Positions 25,901 through 40,900 of a DNA stretch of 64,000 nucleotides are shown piece after piece (positions within the stretch are counted from its first letter, which is position 1; every line of letters begins with the position of its first letter). The position numbers and the translations under genes are program-made. Below the pieces are notes generated by a model. That model saw only the letters and a program-made list of their open reading frames with translations. It was not told the DNA's origin and did not search any database. This DNA is from Corbicula japonica. Taxonomy: Eukaryota; Mollusca; Bivalvia; Venerida; Cyrenidae. The DNA is taken from assembly GCA_038501625.1 (NCBI GenBank), contig JAZAYU010000008.1, forward strand, positions 12,984,620 through 13,048,619, read 5' to 3'.

Positions 25901-28900
25901 GTTGTTAACCCTTTCCTCCATAGATACACCTTTATTGCATGGGTGAACAGTTTAGATCCAGATCAGCCGGCACATCCGTGCTGTCTGATCAGGATCTAAA
26001 CTGTTCGCATTTTGATTCATTAGGTTATTTCTGACCAAAATGCAACCAGTGCAGATCCTGATCAGACGGCACAGATGTGCCGGCTGATCTGGATCTACAC
26101 TGGTCGCACAAGCGTAAAAATGCATATATATGGAGGAAAGGGTTAAAGTAGTTTTTGTCATTCAAGCATTTTTGCTTTTTTTAGTTTCCTGATCAGCACA
26201 TTGTATTCCAAAGCCAAGGTTGCTGCCGCCTGTGCCGGTATCATTTATTTCCTCACCTACGTACCGTACATGTATGTCGCCATCAAAGAGGACGTCGCTG
26301 GTGACAGTATATCCTCCGTCGTGAAAACACTTGTGGTAGGTGTAGAACAATATCTGTTACTATATATGTAAATAATGTAGTGGGCTAAAATTTCAAGGTT
26401 TTCACAGAAAAATTTATTTGTTCAGATCTTTTCTACAGCAGTATCAGTCTTCATGACTTTGTTATCTTTTAAGTTTGTGGAGACAAATTTTCATGCAAAA
26501 TCCACAACTGTCGCAAGAATTTGTGCAATTCTACAATTCTATTAATACTCACTGTTATATCATTTATTTGGCTTGGGTTGAAATTCATGTAATAGCCCTT
26601 ATGCGAAATATGCGAAAGTTAAGCACTTGTGAAATACAGTGATAACAAAGTACATTTGTATAACTTTGTAAGGACTTGAATTAGTTGATCTGCCAAACCA
26701 TGATGGCCAATGCAATTCAATTCTTGTTGATTAAAGGTCAATTTACATTTCTTTCTAGTAAAGTACATTTGTTTATCTTTGTAACGAACTGAATTAGTTG
26801 ATCTGCCAAACCATGATGCCCTGGCAAATCAATTCTTCTTCATCAAGGTTATTTTATATTCCTTTCTGGTAAAGTGTAATTTCATTTGTAAACAGGAATT
26901 ATGATAAAATATAAGATCATGTGTTTCTTATAGTTAACTTAAAGAAATTATACAACATAAATTTTCTCTTTTAGGCAGGATGCTGATTTAAGGCATGAAT
27001 GTTTAAGAATGTATGAAATAAGTTGATTATGGAATTTGTGAAATTCAAAGCTCAAGACTCAAATTAGGTTGAAGAACTGGACATCATTTAGCTGAAATAC
27101 AATTTATCCAATGAATGCCATTGTTTTCAGTCGCTGTTTTCCACCACGGCATTTGGTCTTGGAGGGAAATATTTTGCCTTCTATGAGGAGACAGGTGTAG
27201 GGGTACAGTGGAACAATATTTATGTGTCACCTGTAGAAGGGGACCAGTATAACCTGCTCATGGTACAACTCATGATGGTCTTTGACACGTTTCTCTATGC
27301 CATCCTTGCATGGTACATTGAAAATGTCTTCCCAGGTAAGATCAGATGTGCCAGATTTTTGTAATAAAGCAATCGTTAAATCATTGTTTGTTGTATCAAG
27401 TTGAAGTCATAAAAAAAATAGATTTTTAATAGTTGACAAGATTATCATCTCATAATTATAACTGTAATCATGTTCTACCCAGGGTCTTATGGTCTGCCAA
27501 AGCCATGGTATTTCCCGTTCACACGTTCCTACTGGTGTGGTGGGGCTACGAAGTTGGTGGATCATGAGTGCTGTAGTATACGAGGTCTGTGTCATAGACA
27601 TCAGGGCTTCTCTGTAATGGAGGAAGATCAAGCAGGGGCCATGGGGATTGACCCAGGTATAATTAGTATGATAAATTCTTTGCCATGATTTTAATTTCAC
27701 AGTGACTAATTTTCTTGCAGATGTGACATTTTAGGACAGATATCAATTTGAACTTTAATACAATCATTACTTTGGCGTAATTTAATTTTACAGTGACTAA
27801 TTTTCATGCAGATGCAGCTGAAAATTACATTTTGCAGAGATATGAATTGGCGTTTTTGTTCGATTCTCATTAAATAAGCTATTACATATTTTAATTTCTC
27901 TTGGGTTTAATTTCATTATTTTTCCCTGGCATTTAATACATGAATATTAAACCTGCATGAAGTAATATCACAGACATTTTCATGCGAATATATAGAAGGA
28001 AATCATAGTTTTGTCAGGGAAAATATTTGCCATTTCAATACAGGAGTGGGGGGTGATTTTACAAATTTAAACAAGCATGAATTATGTGAAATTAAACCAA
28101 TGTGTAAAAAATAATTCTACAGTCAGTGCGTCACACTTTGGTGGCTGAATGAAAAAAAACACTTCAGGTTTCAGATTTTAAAAACAAATTGTTTAAAATG
28201 TATTACATATGAGAAAAATCTTATTTTGCATGGATCTTAAGATTAGCTTTAAAATTAAGAGACAAAAAGGAAGTTGGTCAAAGAGAGCATAATCTTAGTA
28301 AGATTGGAGACCAGTCTCAAGCATCTGATTGGCTGAAATGGTGACCAGATTTAGTTTTATGATCTTGGGCCCTGATTATAACACTGTTACAACTGTCCAA
28401 AAAAGTTTTTTTTACCATGGAGTGCCTGTCTGATTCCAGCTGAAGCATCCAAGTTCGAGGCAGAACCTAGTCACCTAGCACAGGGTGTGTGTATAGACCA
28501 CATCACTAAGGTGTACAAGACTGGAAGAAAACTAGCAGTGAAGAATCTTAGTCTGAACCTGTATGAGGGACAGATAACTTCCTTCCTAGGGCACAATGGT
28601 GCTGGTAAAACCACTACCATGTAAGTACATGCTGGTAAAATTAGGGCAAATAATTGGTAATTGTACTAAATATAAGACCTAAATATAAGATTTAAGGGAC
28701 CAATGGCATAATCAGAAGGATTTTTTACTAAGAAAAACCTTTTTTGTGGGAAGGTCTTGAAGCGTTCTCATATTTTATCATAGATCATTTATTTGTGCAT
28801 TAGTCATTACACAAAATTGTACAAAGCAGTGTCTCAGTATGCCTTATGACACTGTAGAACTTAAGAATTTAGAAAACATGAACAAGTATATATACAGAAA

Positions 28901-31900
28901 GGGGGTTGGTTTGTGACAGGCTTAGAATAGTAACATGATAATTTTTAACCTTCTGGCCAAAAAAATCCGCTAAAATTAAATATTGCTGCCAAAAAAAGGG
29001 GGTTTGAGCAATCCCACAGAAGCCCCTCTGGATTCCGTCCAATAGTATATTACATTTGTACTTACATGTATTTCATCTGTATTTTATTTTCCTGTTGATT
29101 CTAATGTTACATATTTTGTTAATAGAATATTCTTGAACTATACGGGTAAAATCCATCCAATGCGCCTATTTTGCAGGTCAATACTGACTGGATTGTTCCC
29201 TCCCACATCCGGTACAGCTTCCATATATGGTCATGATATTCGTACAGAGATGGAGATAATTCGCCAGGGGCTCGGCATGTGTCCCCAACATAATGTGCTT
29301 TTTGATAAACTAACTGTGGAAGAACATCTTTGGTTCTACGCCAGGCTCAAAGGAATGAAGAGTTCTGATATTGAGTCAGAGATGGACATGTAAGTGGCTC
29401 ATCAGTAAAGCCTGACTTTGCTTATCAGTATAATGGACTGAACAAATCTAGATAGAAAAGTTTCATCCTGAGAGACAACTGTTGCATTGGAGTACTGAGG
29501 CTTTAGTAACATACCGTATGTAACAGTTATTCCAAGGAGAGATTTTTTCTTCTGCAACTCAAGCTCTTATTAGATTTTTTCTTGCATTTCCAAAAAAACA
29601 TAAAAAAGCTCAACAATTTCATAAGAATTATGCATGAAAAAGTAACTAGTTTTTTATGATGATGTGATTTAAATGACATCATTTTTTGGCATTTTGTGAT
29701 GTTGTTCAGTGTTTCTTTCCTTAGAAAAATATCTTAAAATATTAACGATGGGATTTCTGGAACTTTAATTTTACTGTAAGGTATGCAAATATATTGGATC
29801 GTTCTTATAGTTCAGGGGTAAAATTAAGGAATTTGTTCATTATAAAAAAATAACGTCATATGACACTTGATTAACAGGATCTGCGACAGTCCGGAGATTT
29901 CTCAAAATGAAGATTAGCATTAAACCTATAATATTATGCAATATTTCTGTAATAAAAAGTGTTACAAAATTGATAATGATAAGAAACCATTTTGAATTTC
30001 TTAAGAAAAATGAAGATATCAAGGTAATGGAATTGTTAGATGTACAAACAGAATGTACATGTAGAAACAAACACCGTTGTCCATGAAAATGCTTTAACAA
30101 ATGATTGATCTTATAACTTTATTGAGAACCCAAAAATGCTAACTTGTTTCAAGGTTTATCTTAGAATTCTATAAAGGATAATGTAGTGGCTTAGGAATTA
30201 AGTTGTAATTTCTGGATATTTAGGATGATAGAGGATCTTGGCTTGCCAAAGAAGAGAAAGAGTCAGGTGGATTGCCTGTCTGGAGGTATGCAGCGCAAGC
30301 TTTCAGTTGCCATTGCCTTTGTGGGTGGATCTCGCACCGTCATCTTGGATGAACCAACAGCTGGTGTAGACCCCTATGCCCGACGAGCCATCTGGGATCT
30401 TCTGATCAAGTATAAGAATGGTCGGACCATTTTGCTCTCTACCCATCACATGGATGAGGCAGATCTGCTAGGTGATCGAATTGCGATTATATCCAATGGG
30501 CAGCTGAAATGCTGCGGGAGCTCTCTGTTCCTGAAGAACACGTTCTGTGAGGGGTACCACCTGAAACTGGTCAAACGAGAAACTGAAGAGGGTAAGCTGT
30601 AGTTTCAGCTGAACAAACTTTCTGCAATAATAATTTTGTTCCTTTACAGCTACACAAATCTCTACCACCGGAACGGAGTATAGCTTAAGCAGAACTCAGT
30701 CAGTGATTGTAATTGAAATTTTTTCTGATTGATATTCTAATGTTAGTGTATATTTGCCAAAGAATTTACACAAATTTCAATGAATATTTTGTGACCGCAT
30801 AATTATCAGGAAGATTCATCGTTATGTGATGTCATGTTACGGTACACGGCTGCATGGATTTGCTTTTCATGGCAACAAAGGGAGATCACTCATCTGACTT
30901 TTTTAGCTTATATTTTAGTTAAATATTGAGGTTCTTGTATCCTTTACTCAATTTACATGGCTATATCTCAATGGCAAACATTCATGCTGTCTGATCTGGA
31001 TCCAAACTACGTAGTTGCTTCTTGATCAGAAATAGCGTCTAAAAGAAAACAGTGTATGTCCTGATCAGATAGCACAGCTGTGCTGGCTGATCTGGATCTA
31101 CTCCGTTTGCCAACATGTAACAGACAATGTAAAGGCTCTAACTTTATAAGATTTTTGACTTTTTTTCAGACATCAGATCAACAGATGACCTTGACAGTAC
31201 AGAAATCTCGCAGAATTCCTTTGCCAGTAAATGTAATGCGTCTGCTGTGACAGGATTCATACAGAAATATGTGTCGTCGGCATACCTGAAAACAGAAACA
31301 AGGAGAGAACTGCACTACATTCTACCCTATGAGGAGGCCAAGAAGGGAAACTTTGAGAAACTCTTCCAGGTACTTGTTTTTAATGCCATATTATATTTAG
31401 TGCCTTTGGACACCCATCTACCATCTTACAATTAACAGGCTAACATTCCATAAAGTGTGAAGTATACAAGTCACTGTTGACCAGTTAACCTTTTCATTGA
31501 GACAGTATGCCAGGTCGATGCTCCTGTTCTTTTTTTTGCCCTGTGTTATAAGTGGGTCTAAGCACTAAGCAGAAACCAATTTGCCAGGTAAAATAGGGGT
31601 CATGTCTTATAAGCCGATCAATGGTAAAATGCAGTATTTTAGGCACTACAGGTTTTCACTACTAATGCTAAAGTAGAATCACCAGTTGTTACATGTGGAA
31701 TTTTGTTATCAGTGATGAAATAGAAAATAATAATAGCTGAGTTTGTCCAAATGATTATTGTTAAGTAGAGCTTTCATTTTCTAAATGATCTTTTCCCACA
31801 AAGTATGCATAAAAGAACACATCCTTTTTCTTCATCACATCTACATATCAATAATAACAATTTTGTAATGTTTCATGTTATTGTAGGCAATAGAGAGTGG

Positions 31901-34900
31901 AGAGGATGAGCTTTATGTAAGCAGTTATGGTGTAGCAGACAGCACACTGGAGGAAGTATTTCTGGAAGTTACAGAAAATGCCATCAAAGATGAAGAAGGT
32001 TGGCAAAAAATGTTTTTTGAATATAATGGCAAACCAGTATCAATTTATATTTCGTTGTTTGCATGGTGTTTCTTGGTGTTTGGTTAACACATCATTCTAT
32101 ATTTCAATTCATAGATTTCAGTCTCCAGAAATCTCTCATTTATATTCTAATTCCTGTACAGTGTGACTTTTTTAAAACGCATTCCATATGCCTTTATGTA
32201 ACTTTCTTATCTTGACTTGCATGTATGATTTGCACATGTTTATGCTGCACTCTGAATTATTGCAAATTTATAATCTATTTTAAGACAAACTTGAACCAAA
32301 ACCACTGGAAACATTTAACCCAGTCCCAGAACACCCAGTAAGACCAGTGTCACCTCCATTAGAAGATCTTCTAGATGAAGCTACAGGGGGCCAATCAGAT
32401 TCAAGCATGGTGTCAACCAATCAGAGCTGGGGAAACTTACTGGAACTGGGTCACATGACTGACTCTCCAACCAATCAACATGACATTAGGCATCATGTGA
32501 CAGAAAATATAAGCAATCACATGATTGAAAACCAAGCAATACCAGACCATGACGTTGATGCAGGTATGGTTTATTCAATTCTAATTATAGCATTTATACA
32601 ACTGGTTGAGAATCAGGATATTTCAAAATTGAGAAAGCAAATCTATTGGATGATAAGTTTGACAATATTTATAAGGAGATTCAAAAACAGATTTTGCTGT
32701 CTTGTTATCTCCAGTGATTCTATAGTAGTATTCTTTCTTTCTGGAGGTATGATGCTATTTCATTTTTCAATTTCATTGAATAATGATGTTTTATGAAACT
32801 GGATGTGGAACAATTTTATGAATGCTCTGTTAAGATGGAATATTTCTTTTATTAATCAGACAAATTTTCTTGTAACAGTAAACATATAGCCCTGGTTTGC
32901 AGACTCTGGTCATGTTATAGATGTCAGGTGGATTACAAGGTTTCAGGGTTCTTGATAATCTGCACATAGGATAGATTTGACAAACACATTATGGTCCTTT
33001 TAAGATATCTGTTGTATGAGAAATTATTTCTTTGTTTTTTTTACAAGTGCTTTGAATGTCAAAAATATGCAGATTTTTAACCCTTTATTCAATATATACA
33101 CATTTTATCACAAGTGATAACACTGTAGATCCAAGTCAGCTGGCACATCTATGCCATCTGATCAGGATCTACACCATTGCTTCATGAACTGAAATATCAT
33201 AATGAATCAAAAAGTGAACAGTATAGATCCTGATCAGATGGCACAGATTTGCTGGCTGATCTGGATCTACACTGTCTCTTGGATAACAGCCATATCCTAT
33301 GGAGTCAAGGGTTGATTTTTACTTTTAACTTGTGTTTTCAGATGTTGATAGGCTTGCCATGTTATCTGGCCAAGGTTCCTATGTTCTCTCCAATAAGTGG
33401 CTGCTACTGAACCATTTCCGAGCTGTGATTGTCAAGCGCTTCCATTACATCACCCGCAACTGGAAGGGCCTCTTCTCCCAGATCCTTCTTCCAGCCCTCT
33501 TTGTTTCCATAGCAATGACAGTGGCCCTCTCAGCCCCTAAAGATGAGGATCTACCACCACTAGAAATGAGCCCTTCACAGTACTACAATGTGACCCAGCC
33601 TAAAGGCAACTATATTCCATATTCCAATGAACACATGAGTGAGAGAGCAGTAAATTATCTGACAGATGCTGGTCCGGATGATCTCATTCATACGTTCCAC
33701 CTGCCCTCAGGTTTGTACATTTGAGATATAGTTTGTAAGGATAAAAAAACTTGGTGGATTAGTGTTCTCTTGCTAATTGTTGACATTGACTTTAATCCTT
33801 TCCCTCATTGTATGCATTAACCCTTTACCCCATGGAATATGGCTGTTATCCATGGGTGAAAACTGTAGATCCAGATCACAACTGATCTGATCTGGAACTA
33901 AACTGATTGCTTTTATGTTCATAAGGTTATTACTTACATTCAAGAAGCAAACAGCATAGATCCTAATTTTCAATGATTGCACATGGGTTAAAAGTCATTT
34001 ATGGAGTAAAAGGTTAAATCACAGGTGCAACCAGTATAGATCCAGATTAGACTGGCAATGTGATTTTGATCTATACTGTTGATTGCTTGGTTAGAAATAA
34101 TCTTTCTAATGGATCTAAAAGAGAGCAGTGCACTGATCAGGCTGCACTGGTTTGAAGATGTTTCTTGGTGTACACTGGTCACACATGTGATATAAGCTGT
34201 ATCCATGTAAAGGGTTCAACATTTCTGAGTAGGCATCAGGAGATTTTAGAGAAAGTTGCTAAACTGTTAGCTTCCAGCAATTTTAAGTAGAATCCTGACG
34301 TTTTCTTGTGAAAACTGGATTTTATCTTAACAATTACTTTCCATGCTCAGTTTAATCCCATCTCCATTTTCTGATGAAAACTTCTCAAGTTCTGTAGTTA
34401 AAACCTGATATAAATTAATAAGTAAAATCAGATTATTGACCTGGTATAATAGTGCAAAGAAAAATGACAAGGGCAATTATTTTTCTATGGCATTTACAAT
34501 AATTTGAAGAAATATGATAACCTCTGGGACCAATTTTCAGATATTTTCACCCATACTTAAATTTCCTTTGGTCAGTGACTTGATCCAGGGCATTCATCTT
34601 GAAATAAACAGCAACAACACATTTTCACTGTTAAGTTATTTTGGATATATGAAATTACAGCAGAAGTCAGCAAGCATTCATAAGTTTGTCTTGTTACTAG
34701 TTGAAAAACTATCCAGAAACTTCAATTCTCTTGTCATTGAGGAATAGCTTAGAGGGAACCTTGCGAGAAATAGTCGCGACAGAGCCAAGGGAGAGAAGTT
34801 TTAATCCTTTCCTCCATTTATACGAATTTTTACACATCCGTGCCATCTGATCAGGATCTGCACTGATTGCATTTTGGTCAGAAATAACCTAACAAACAAA

Positions 34901-37900
34901 AAGCGAACAGTGCAGAACCTGATCAGACGCCACGGATGTGCCGGCTGATCCGGATCTACACTGTTTGCCAACGCAATCAAGGTTTATCTATGGAGGAAAG
35001 CGTTAACTTATATATTTTTGAAAGTTTTGAAAGAAACTTTAAACCAAGGTAGCTTCTTTCTATAATTTTAAAACCTTCACCATGTTTTTTTAACAAACTA
35101 GGCCACTCCATGGAAATTCAATGCTGACAACAGTGCCCAAAATTATAAAACTAAATCTGGAGACCAGTCTCACATCTCAAGATTCTGATTTTCAGAAATG
35201 GTGACTGTTTGCCATTTCAGCCAAACAGATGCGTGAGGTTTGAGACAGATCTTGAATATCAGTTTAACGATCTTGGGCCCTGGTTAACAGATATACTGAA
35301 AGCTGCCTATTCATAGTTTAGGGTGGAATACTAAATGTCTCAGAAGTGGTTCATATTTATTTTACTTCTATATAAGGCCTGAAGATGACTGAACACGAGC
35401 AAATTTTGCCCAAAGTTGCGATTAATCAGTACATTTTAGGACCCCTTGTGAATGAAATTTAGTACATTAGTAATGCTGTAACAGCTTTGGATTTACTTAC
35501 CAGTACTTTATAAGTTGACTGTATAAGAATATGACATCACATTTACTTTGTTTACGGGTCTTCTACAGTTTGATAAATTTTGATATTTGAGAACACAACA
35601 AGCTAAACTATTTCAGGAGTTGGAGCTACCTGTGTACTGAAATCCATCTCCAATGGTTCCATAGATGCTGACATCTTCCGTAACTTGAACCTGTCTGACC
35701 ACACACTGCAGTTGTTATCTCGGTACTATGAGAGAGGCTGTGAGAGAGTGTTTGTGCCTGGAATCAGGCTTGAGAATTACGTGCCAGAGGCTGCCATCAT
35801 CTCAGATAAAGGAAAGCTTGTTGAAGTGCCAGACTTTGTCCAACCTACAAGTAGTAAGATTTTATCTTAACATACCTTACAAAAACATTCTATCATAATT
35901 TTTGACATCCATGTAGCTAATTTTACAATACGTAACAAACAAAATATTTTTGGAATCCCAAGTGCAAGATCTGCAAAAAGTGATTTAACTGCATTGAATT
36001 ACTCAGTAATTATAATATTTTTAATAACATTATAATAGCTTTAATAATTAAGAATGCAAAAAATCATTATTTTACAACAGTATTGGTGATAAACAAGAAT
36101 TACCATAAGTTTTTCCACAAGCTATTCGATGTTAACAATTTTTTTTTAGAAACTGTTCCATTGAAACGTTATGAGCCAGAATGTGTGTGTAAACCAGACA
36201 AGTCTGGATTTGAGTGTTCAGAGGCCCATATGAGGCCCCCAGAGTACCGAGTGGTTACACGTGACACCATGCAGGATATCACGACACCTGATATCAAGTT
36301 AAACTGGAAGGAACAGGCCAGATATTATCTCTACACTACTGATGAATATAGATTACACAGGTACTACCCATGTATTCTCAATTGAAAAACAGTATTTAAA
36401 TTCTGTAATGAATAATGTGCATTTTGGGTAAATTTTATGAACATAGAAGATAGCCTTATGATGTTTTAATTGAGCCATCAAATAATTCAGATTTTGTACC
36501 ACTGTTGTGAAAAGTTATTTAACCCTTAAAAAGAACCCATCTTAAAAATTCATGCCATCTGATCAGGATCTCCGATGGTCACTTCTTGGTTAGAAATAAC
36601 CTAATGAATCAAAAGCAAACAGTGCAGATCTGATCAGATGGCATGGATCTAGATCTACAATTTTCCCATGGTGTAACAGCCGTTTTCTATGGAATAAAGG
36701 GTTAAAGTCTCTGATATTGTTACCTTTTAGAATTGAGTGATTGTAATAACAAACACGTATGTTCATAATTATTTAAGCACAAACCAGGGACTAGCAAACA
36801 TAAACAGTCTTTTCTGTGTTTTATAGGTATGGAGCCTTCAGTTTTGGTATAGAAAGGAGCTTTGTTCCAGCAGACTTTGGAAAAGGGAGCCCCACATCCT
36901 TTCGCCATGTTGCTGTGAGAGGAACTGCCTGGGTAAGGAACACTTTATATCTACCCTATATAAATATATAGCTGTTTTCCTGTTTGTGGCCAGTGTAGAC
37001 CCAGATCAGCCAGCATATCCATGGTCAAGTTCTACATTGTTTGCTGTCAAGTTTCAAAAAATTCTGCTAAACATCCCTATTCAAAGTAATGTAAGTTATT
37101 TACATGAATTAAGGTTAAGGTTTAACACATTTATTTCTTTAATGTTATAGTTTTTTATTAAAGTTGGGACAGTTTATTTCAAAGTCAAGAGGAAATTAAT
37201 AACTTTTTGGCATTAAAATGTGTCAGAAACCTTCCCAATAACAGTCTTGCATTTACAGATTTCATTTTTGTTTGGATAATTTCTGACATGACAGCCAAGA
37301 TTTCCCATAGGCAATTTATTGAAGTGACAGTGATTAAATCACTACTTTTCTTCAGATGTCACTTTTGACGTCATAAACAGCTTGAAGAATGTACTCGACG
37401 AAGTGGTACCATTACTTTCAAAGCTCTATAAAGTATATTCCTATTATAATTGAAATAATTAATAGCTTCCAGTGATATATCGCTATGCCCATTATAAATT
37501 GTGGAAAATATGACCAGAAGCTGATTATTATTTTATAAGTAATAAGAGACTATTGATCATAAAACTTTACATGTACCATATGAGGTAGTGTAAAACACTG
37601 TACCATGTTAACTTGATGTATTGTGGTGCTAAGTGGATTGAAAATGGAGGTGAATGTGTGTTCTAATGAGCCGTGAAGTGGGTATTGCAGAAAGTGTATA
37701 GTAGTTATGTAGTCCTACCATGTATGTGTTCTTTATTATCTCCATAAACTTGGTCTTATCTTTCTAGGCTTGGTTCAACAACAAGGGCTACCACTCTATG
37801 CCTGTGTTCCTGAATACATTGAACAATGCCATACTGAGAGCTAACCTACCAAAAGAGAAAGGTCACCCTGCTGCTTATGGTATGTGGTGTGTTTCTGTCA

Positions 37901-40900
37901 CACCATTTCATTTTCTCATCAGAAGTTATGCAGTTTATGTTTCTGGTACAAGACTTTTTTTTTAAATATATCAAAGCAAAAGATTAAGCTTTACACAGTT
38001 TCTCGTGCAGTAAATATGTGCATGGTAGAAAATGATGTCGCGATAACTTTCAAGTGTAGATTTTTTATGCTTTGAGGGTATATTTTTTTATCAGCAATTC
38101 GAACTGCTTTTAAAAGTTGATTTTGGTTTGTGCCCCTTACTGAAGTATAACATTTTATGCAAGGGAAATGTTATAGCTAGAATTTACTATCAACTCTGCT
38201 ACTTAGCTACAGTCATGACCGTTTACTGTGGTATCATTTTATTTTGCGATGGCTTAATTTTCGCGTATTTCGAGCTCGTTCCAGTGCGCGAATTTAAAAC
38301 CTCAGCTAAAATTTAACCAAAATGTTCCACATACGTATCCGAAACGTGCTATGTCCGAATGGACCTACACTTTATATATATAGTTGCCCTTATCGCAATT
38401 TGATATAAATTAGAAGTATCGATTAATTTTGTTAATGAAAAAAATAAAATAAGTTATAACTGTTGAATTTCTTTTGGAATATGTTTAATGTTACTTCAAA
38501 ACTTGAACGCCAATTTAGTCCGCGCATTAAGGTCTGGTCACGTTTTACCACACAGTATCGTTGTCATCTCATAATAAATTTATCAACACTTTTTTTGAGA
38601 TAGATGGATCACACGGGTCCCGTGTCAATTAGTGACGCCGAATAGACAGCGTCCGATAATTGACTAACAAAGGAAGTGGTAATTGACAGGGAGCCGACTG
38701 ACACCTGATTAGCTCGCGTGTTCAAATAAACAATAGGTATTGATAACGCGTCAGTAAAATATCGATAATAATATTTTTGTTTGAAAAATTGGATTTGCGC
38801 GAATTTACGTCCGCGCGAAACAGTCTTTTTCGGCGATTGCGCGAAATTTCGTGCCAGCGAAATTAAATGATACCACAGTAATTGCACTGCAATGAAGGTA
38901 CATATGAATGCTGAAAGTGACTGTCACATGAGTATAAGTAAATCCTGTTAATAATTATGCATATCTAAATAATGGTATTTCTCTGAAGATTCAGGTATGA
39001 ACATTGGCATAATAAAACAAGAGTGATGCTTTGTTTGCAGGAATCACACTAACCAACCACCCAATGAATCAGACCAACAACATACTCAATATGGACTACA
39101 TGTAAGTCGTGCTAACAAATTATTGCTATTAATTAATTTGTATGTCAGGCCAGAAAGTATGCCTGTTGTGAAATGAATGAACAGTAACTTTGCGATGGTC
39201 AGATGTTTTTGATTTATAAAACAGATGATATTCTGAAAAAGAGCATCCAGTTTCATTGGTCAGCTAAAACTTGAGTCCTGTAAATGTTGGGATCCTTCAT
39301 ATCGTTGGCATTGGTCTGACTGCATAAAATGATGTAATTTGCCTGAATGAGAATCTAGCTATCATGTTTATCTTATGGTAGATGCTCAGAAAAAAAGAGA
39401 TTGAACATTTTTTAAAAAGAATTCACACTATAATTGTTAACATTTTCTACAACCTAACATTTTCCTTTCTAATTGGGCTTTGAGAAGTTTCAGCAGTCTG
39501 ATTTGCTATGGTTTTCTTTTTTAGTTTGCAAGGAGCTGATGTCCTGATAGCAATATTTATTATTGTTGCCATGTCGTTTGTGCCGGCAAGTTTTGTTGTG
39601 TTTTTGGTGTACGAGAAATCATCCAAAGCCAAACATCTTCAGTTTGTCAGCGGTCTGAACCCAGTAATCTACTGGATAGGAAACTATGTCTGGGATATGG
39701 TAAGTCAGTTTGTCATCTACTGGATAGGAAACTATGTCTGGGATATGGTAAGTAAGTTTGTCATCTACTGGATAGGAAACTATGTCTGGGATATGGTAAG
39801 TCAGTTTGTCATCTACTGGATAGGAAACTATGTCTGGGATATGGTTAGTCAGTTTGTCAGCGGTCTGAACCCAGTCATCTACTGGATAGGAAACTATGTC
39901 TGGGATATGGTAAGTCAGTTTGTCATCTACTGGATAGGAAACTATGTCTGGGATATGGTAAGTCAGTTTGTCATCTACTGGATAGGAAACTATGTCTGGG
40001 ATATGGTAAGTCAGTTTGTCAGCAGTCTGAACCCAGTCATATACTGGATAGGAAACTATGTCTGGGATATGGTAAGTCAGTTTGTCATCTACTGGATAGG
40101 AAACTATGTCTGGGATATGGTAAGTCAGCTCGTCATCTACTGGATAGGAAACTATGTCTGGGATATGGTAAGTCAGTTTGTCAGCGGTCTGAACCCAGTC
40201 ATCTACTGGATAGGAAACTATGTCTGGGATATGGTAAGTCAATTTGTCATCTACTGGATAGGAAACTATGTCTGGGATACGGTAAGTCAGTTTGTCAGCG
40301 GTCTGAACCCAGTCATCTACTGGATAGGAAACTATGTCTGGGATATGGTATGTCAGTTTGTCAGCGATCTGAACCCAGTCATCTACTCAGACCTGCCAAA
40401 TTTTCCAAATCCTAATGAGGGAGATTTTTTCGTGACTTGCGTTTAGCGACATAAAACTAACAAGTTTTTGCAACTATTGTATGAAGTTTAGTTGTGTAGT
40501 TTTGGACCTATTTAGAATGAGAAATTAATGTTCATATATATGCAATAAAAACCACTGATATTTATTTCTATTAAGATATATATGCATCTTTTATATTCTC
40601 ATTTATTTTTTTTTTAGATATATCTGTTTCTTATTTTTGATGTAGAAGTTATAAAATGTTTTTGTAAAGCAAGGGGTCTGGGGATCCTGATTATGCTGTT
40701 ACAGTATCATTAGTTTGGAGACTTGAACTAAATATTTAATGAAATAAATCTATCTCACAAACTGTGGCTGGTGATTTGGACAGGAGAAATGTGTTTCAAA
40801 ACTAATTATATCCTAGATAAATAAAAATTACAATTTAAAGTTTAGAAGTCATAGATCTGTAACTTGTAAAGCATGGTCGCGAAAACTAATGACTTTTGTA

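Noticed and set aside
39619..40242. Minus-strand open frame of 207 codons with repeated [13 protein letters not shown]
   Set aside because: It is the complement of the exon 33 donor array and has no independent support.
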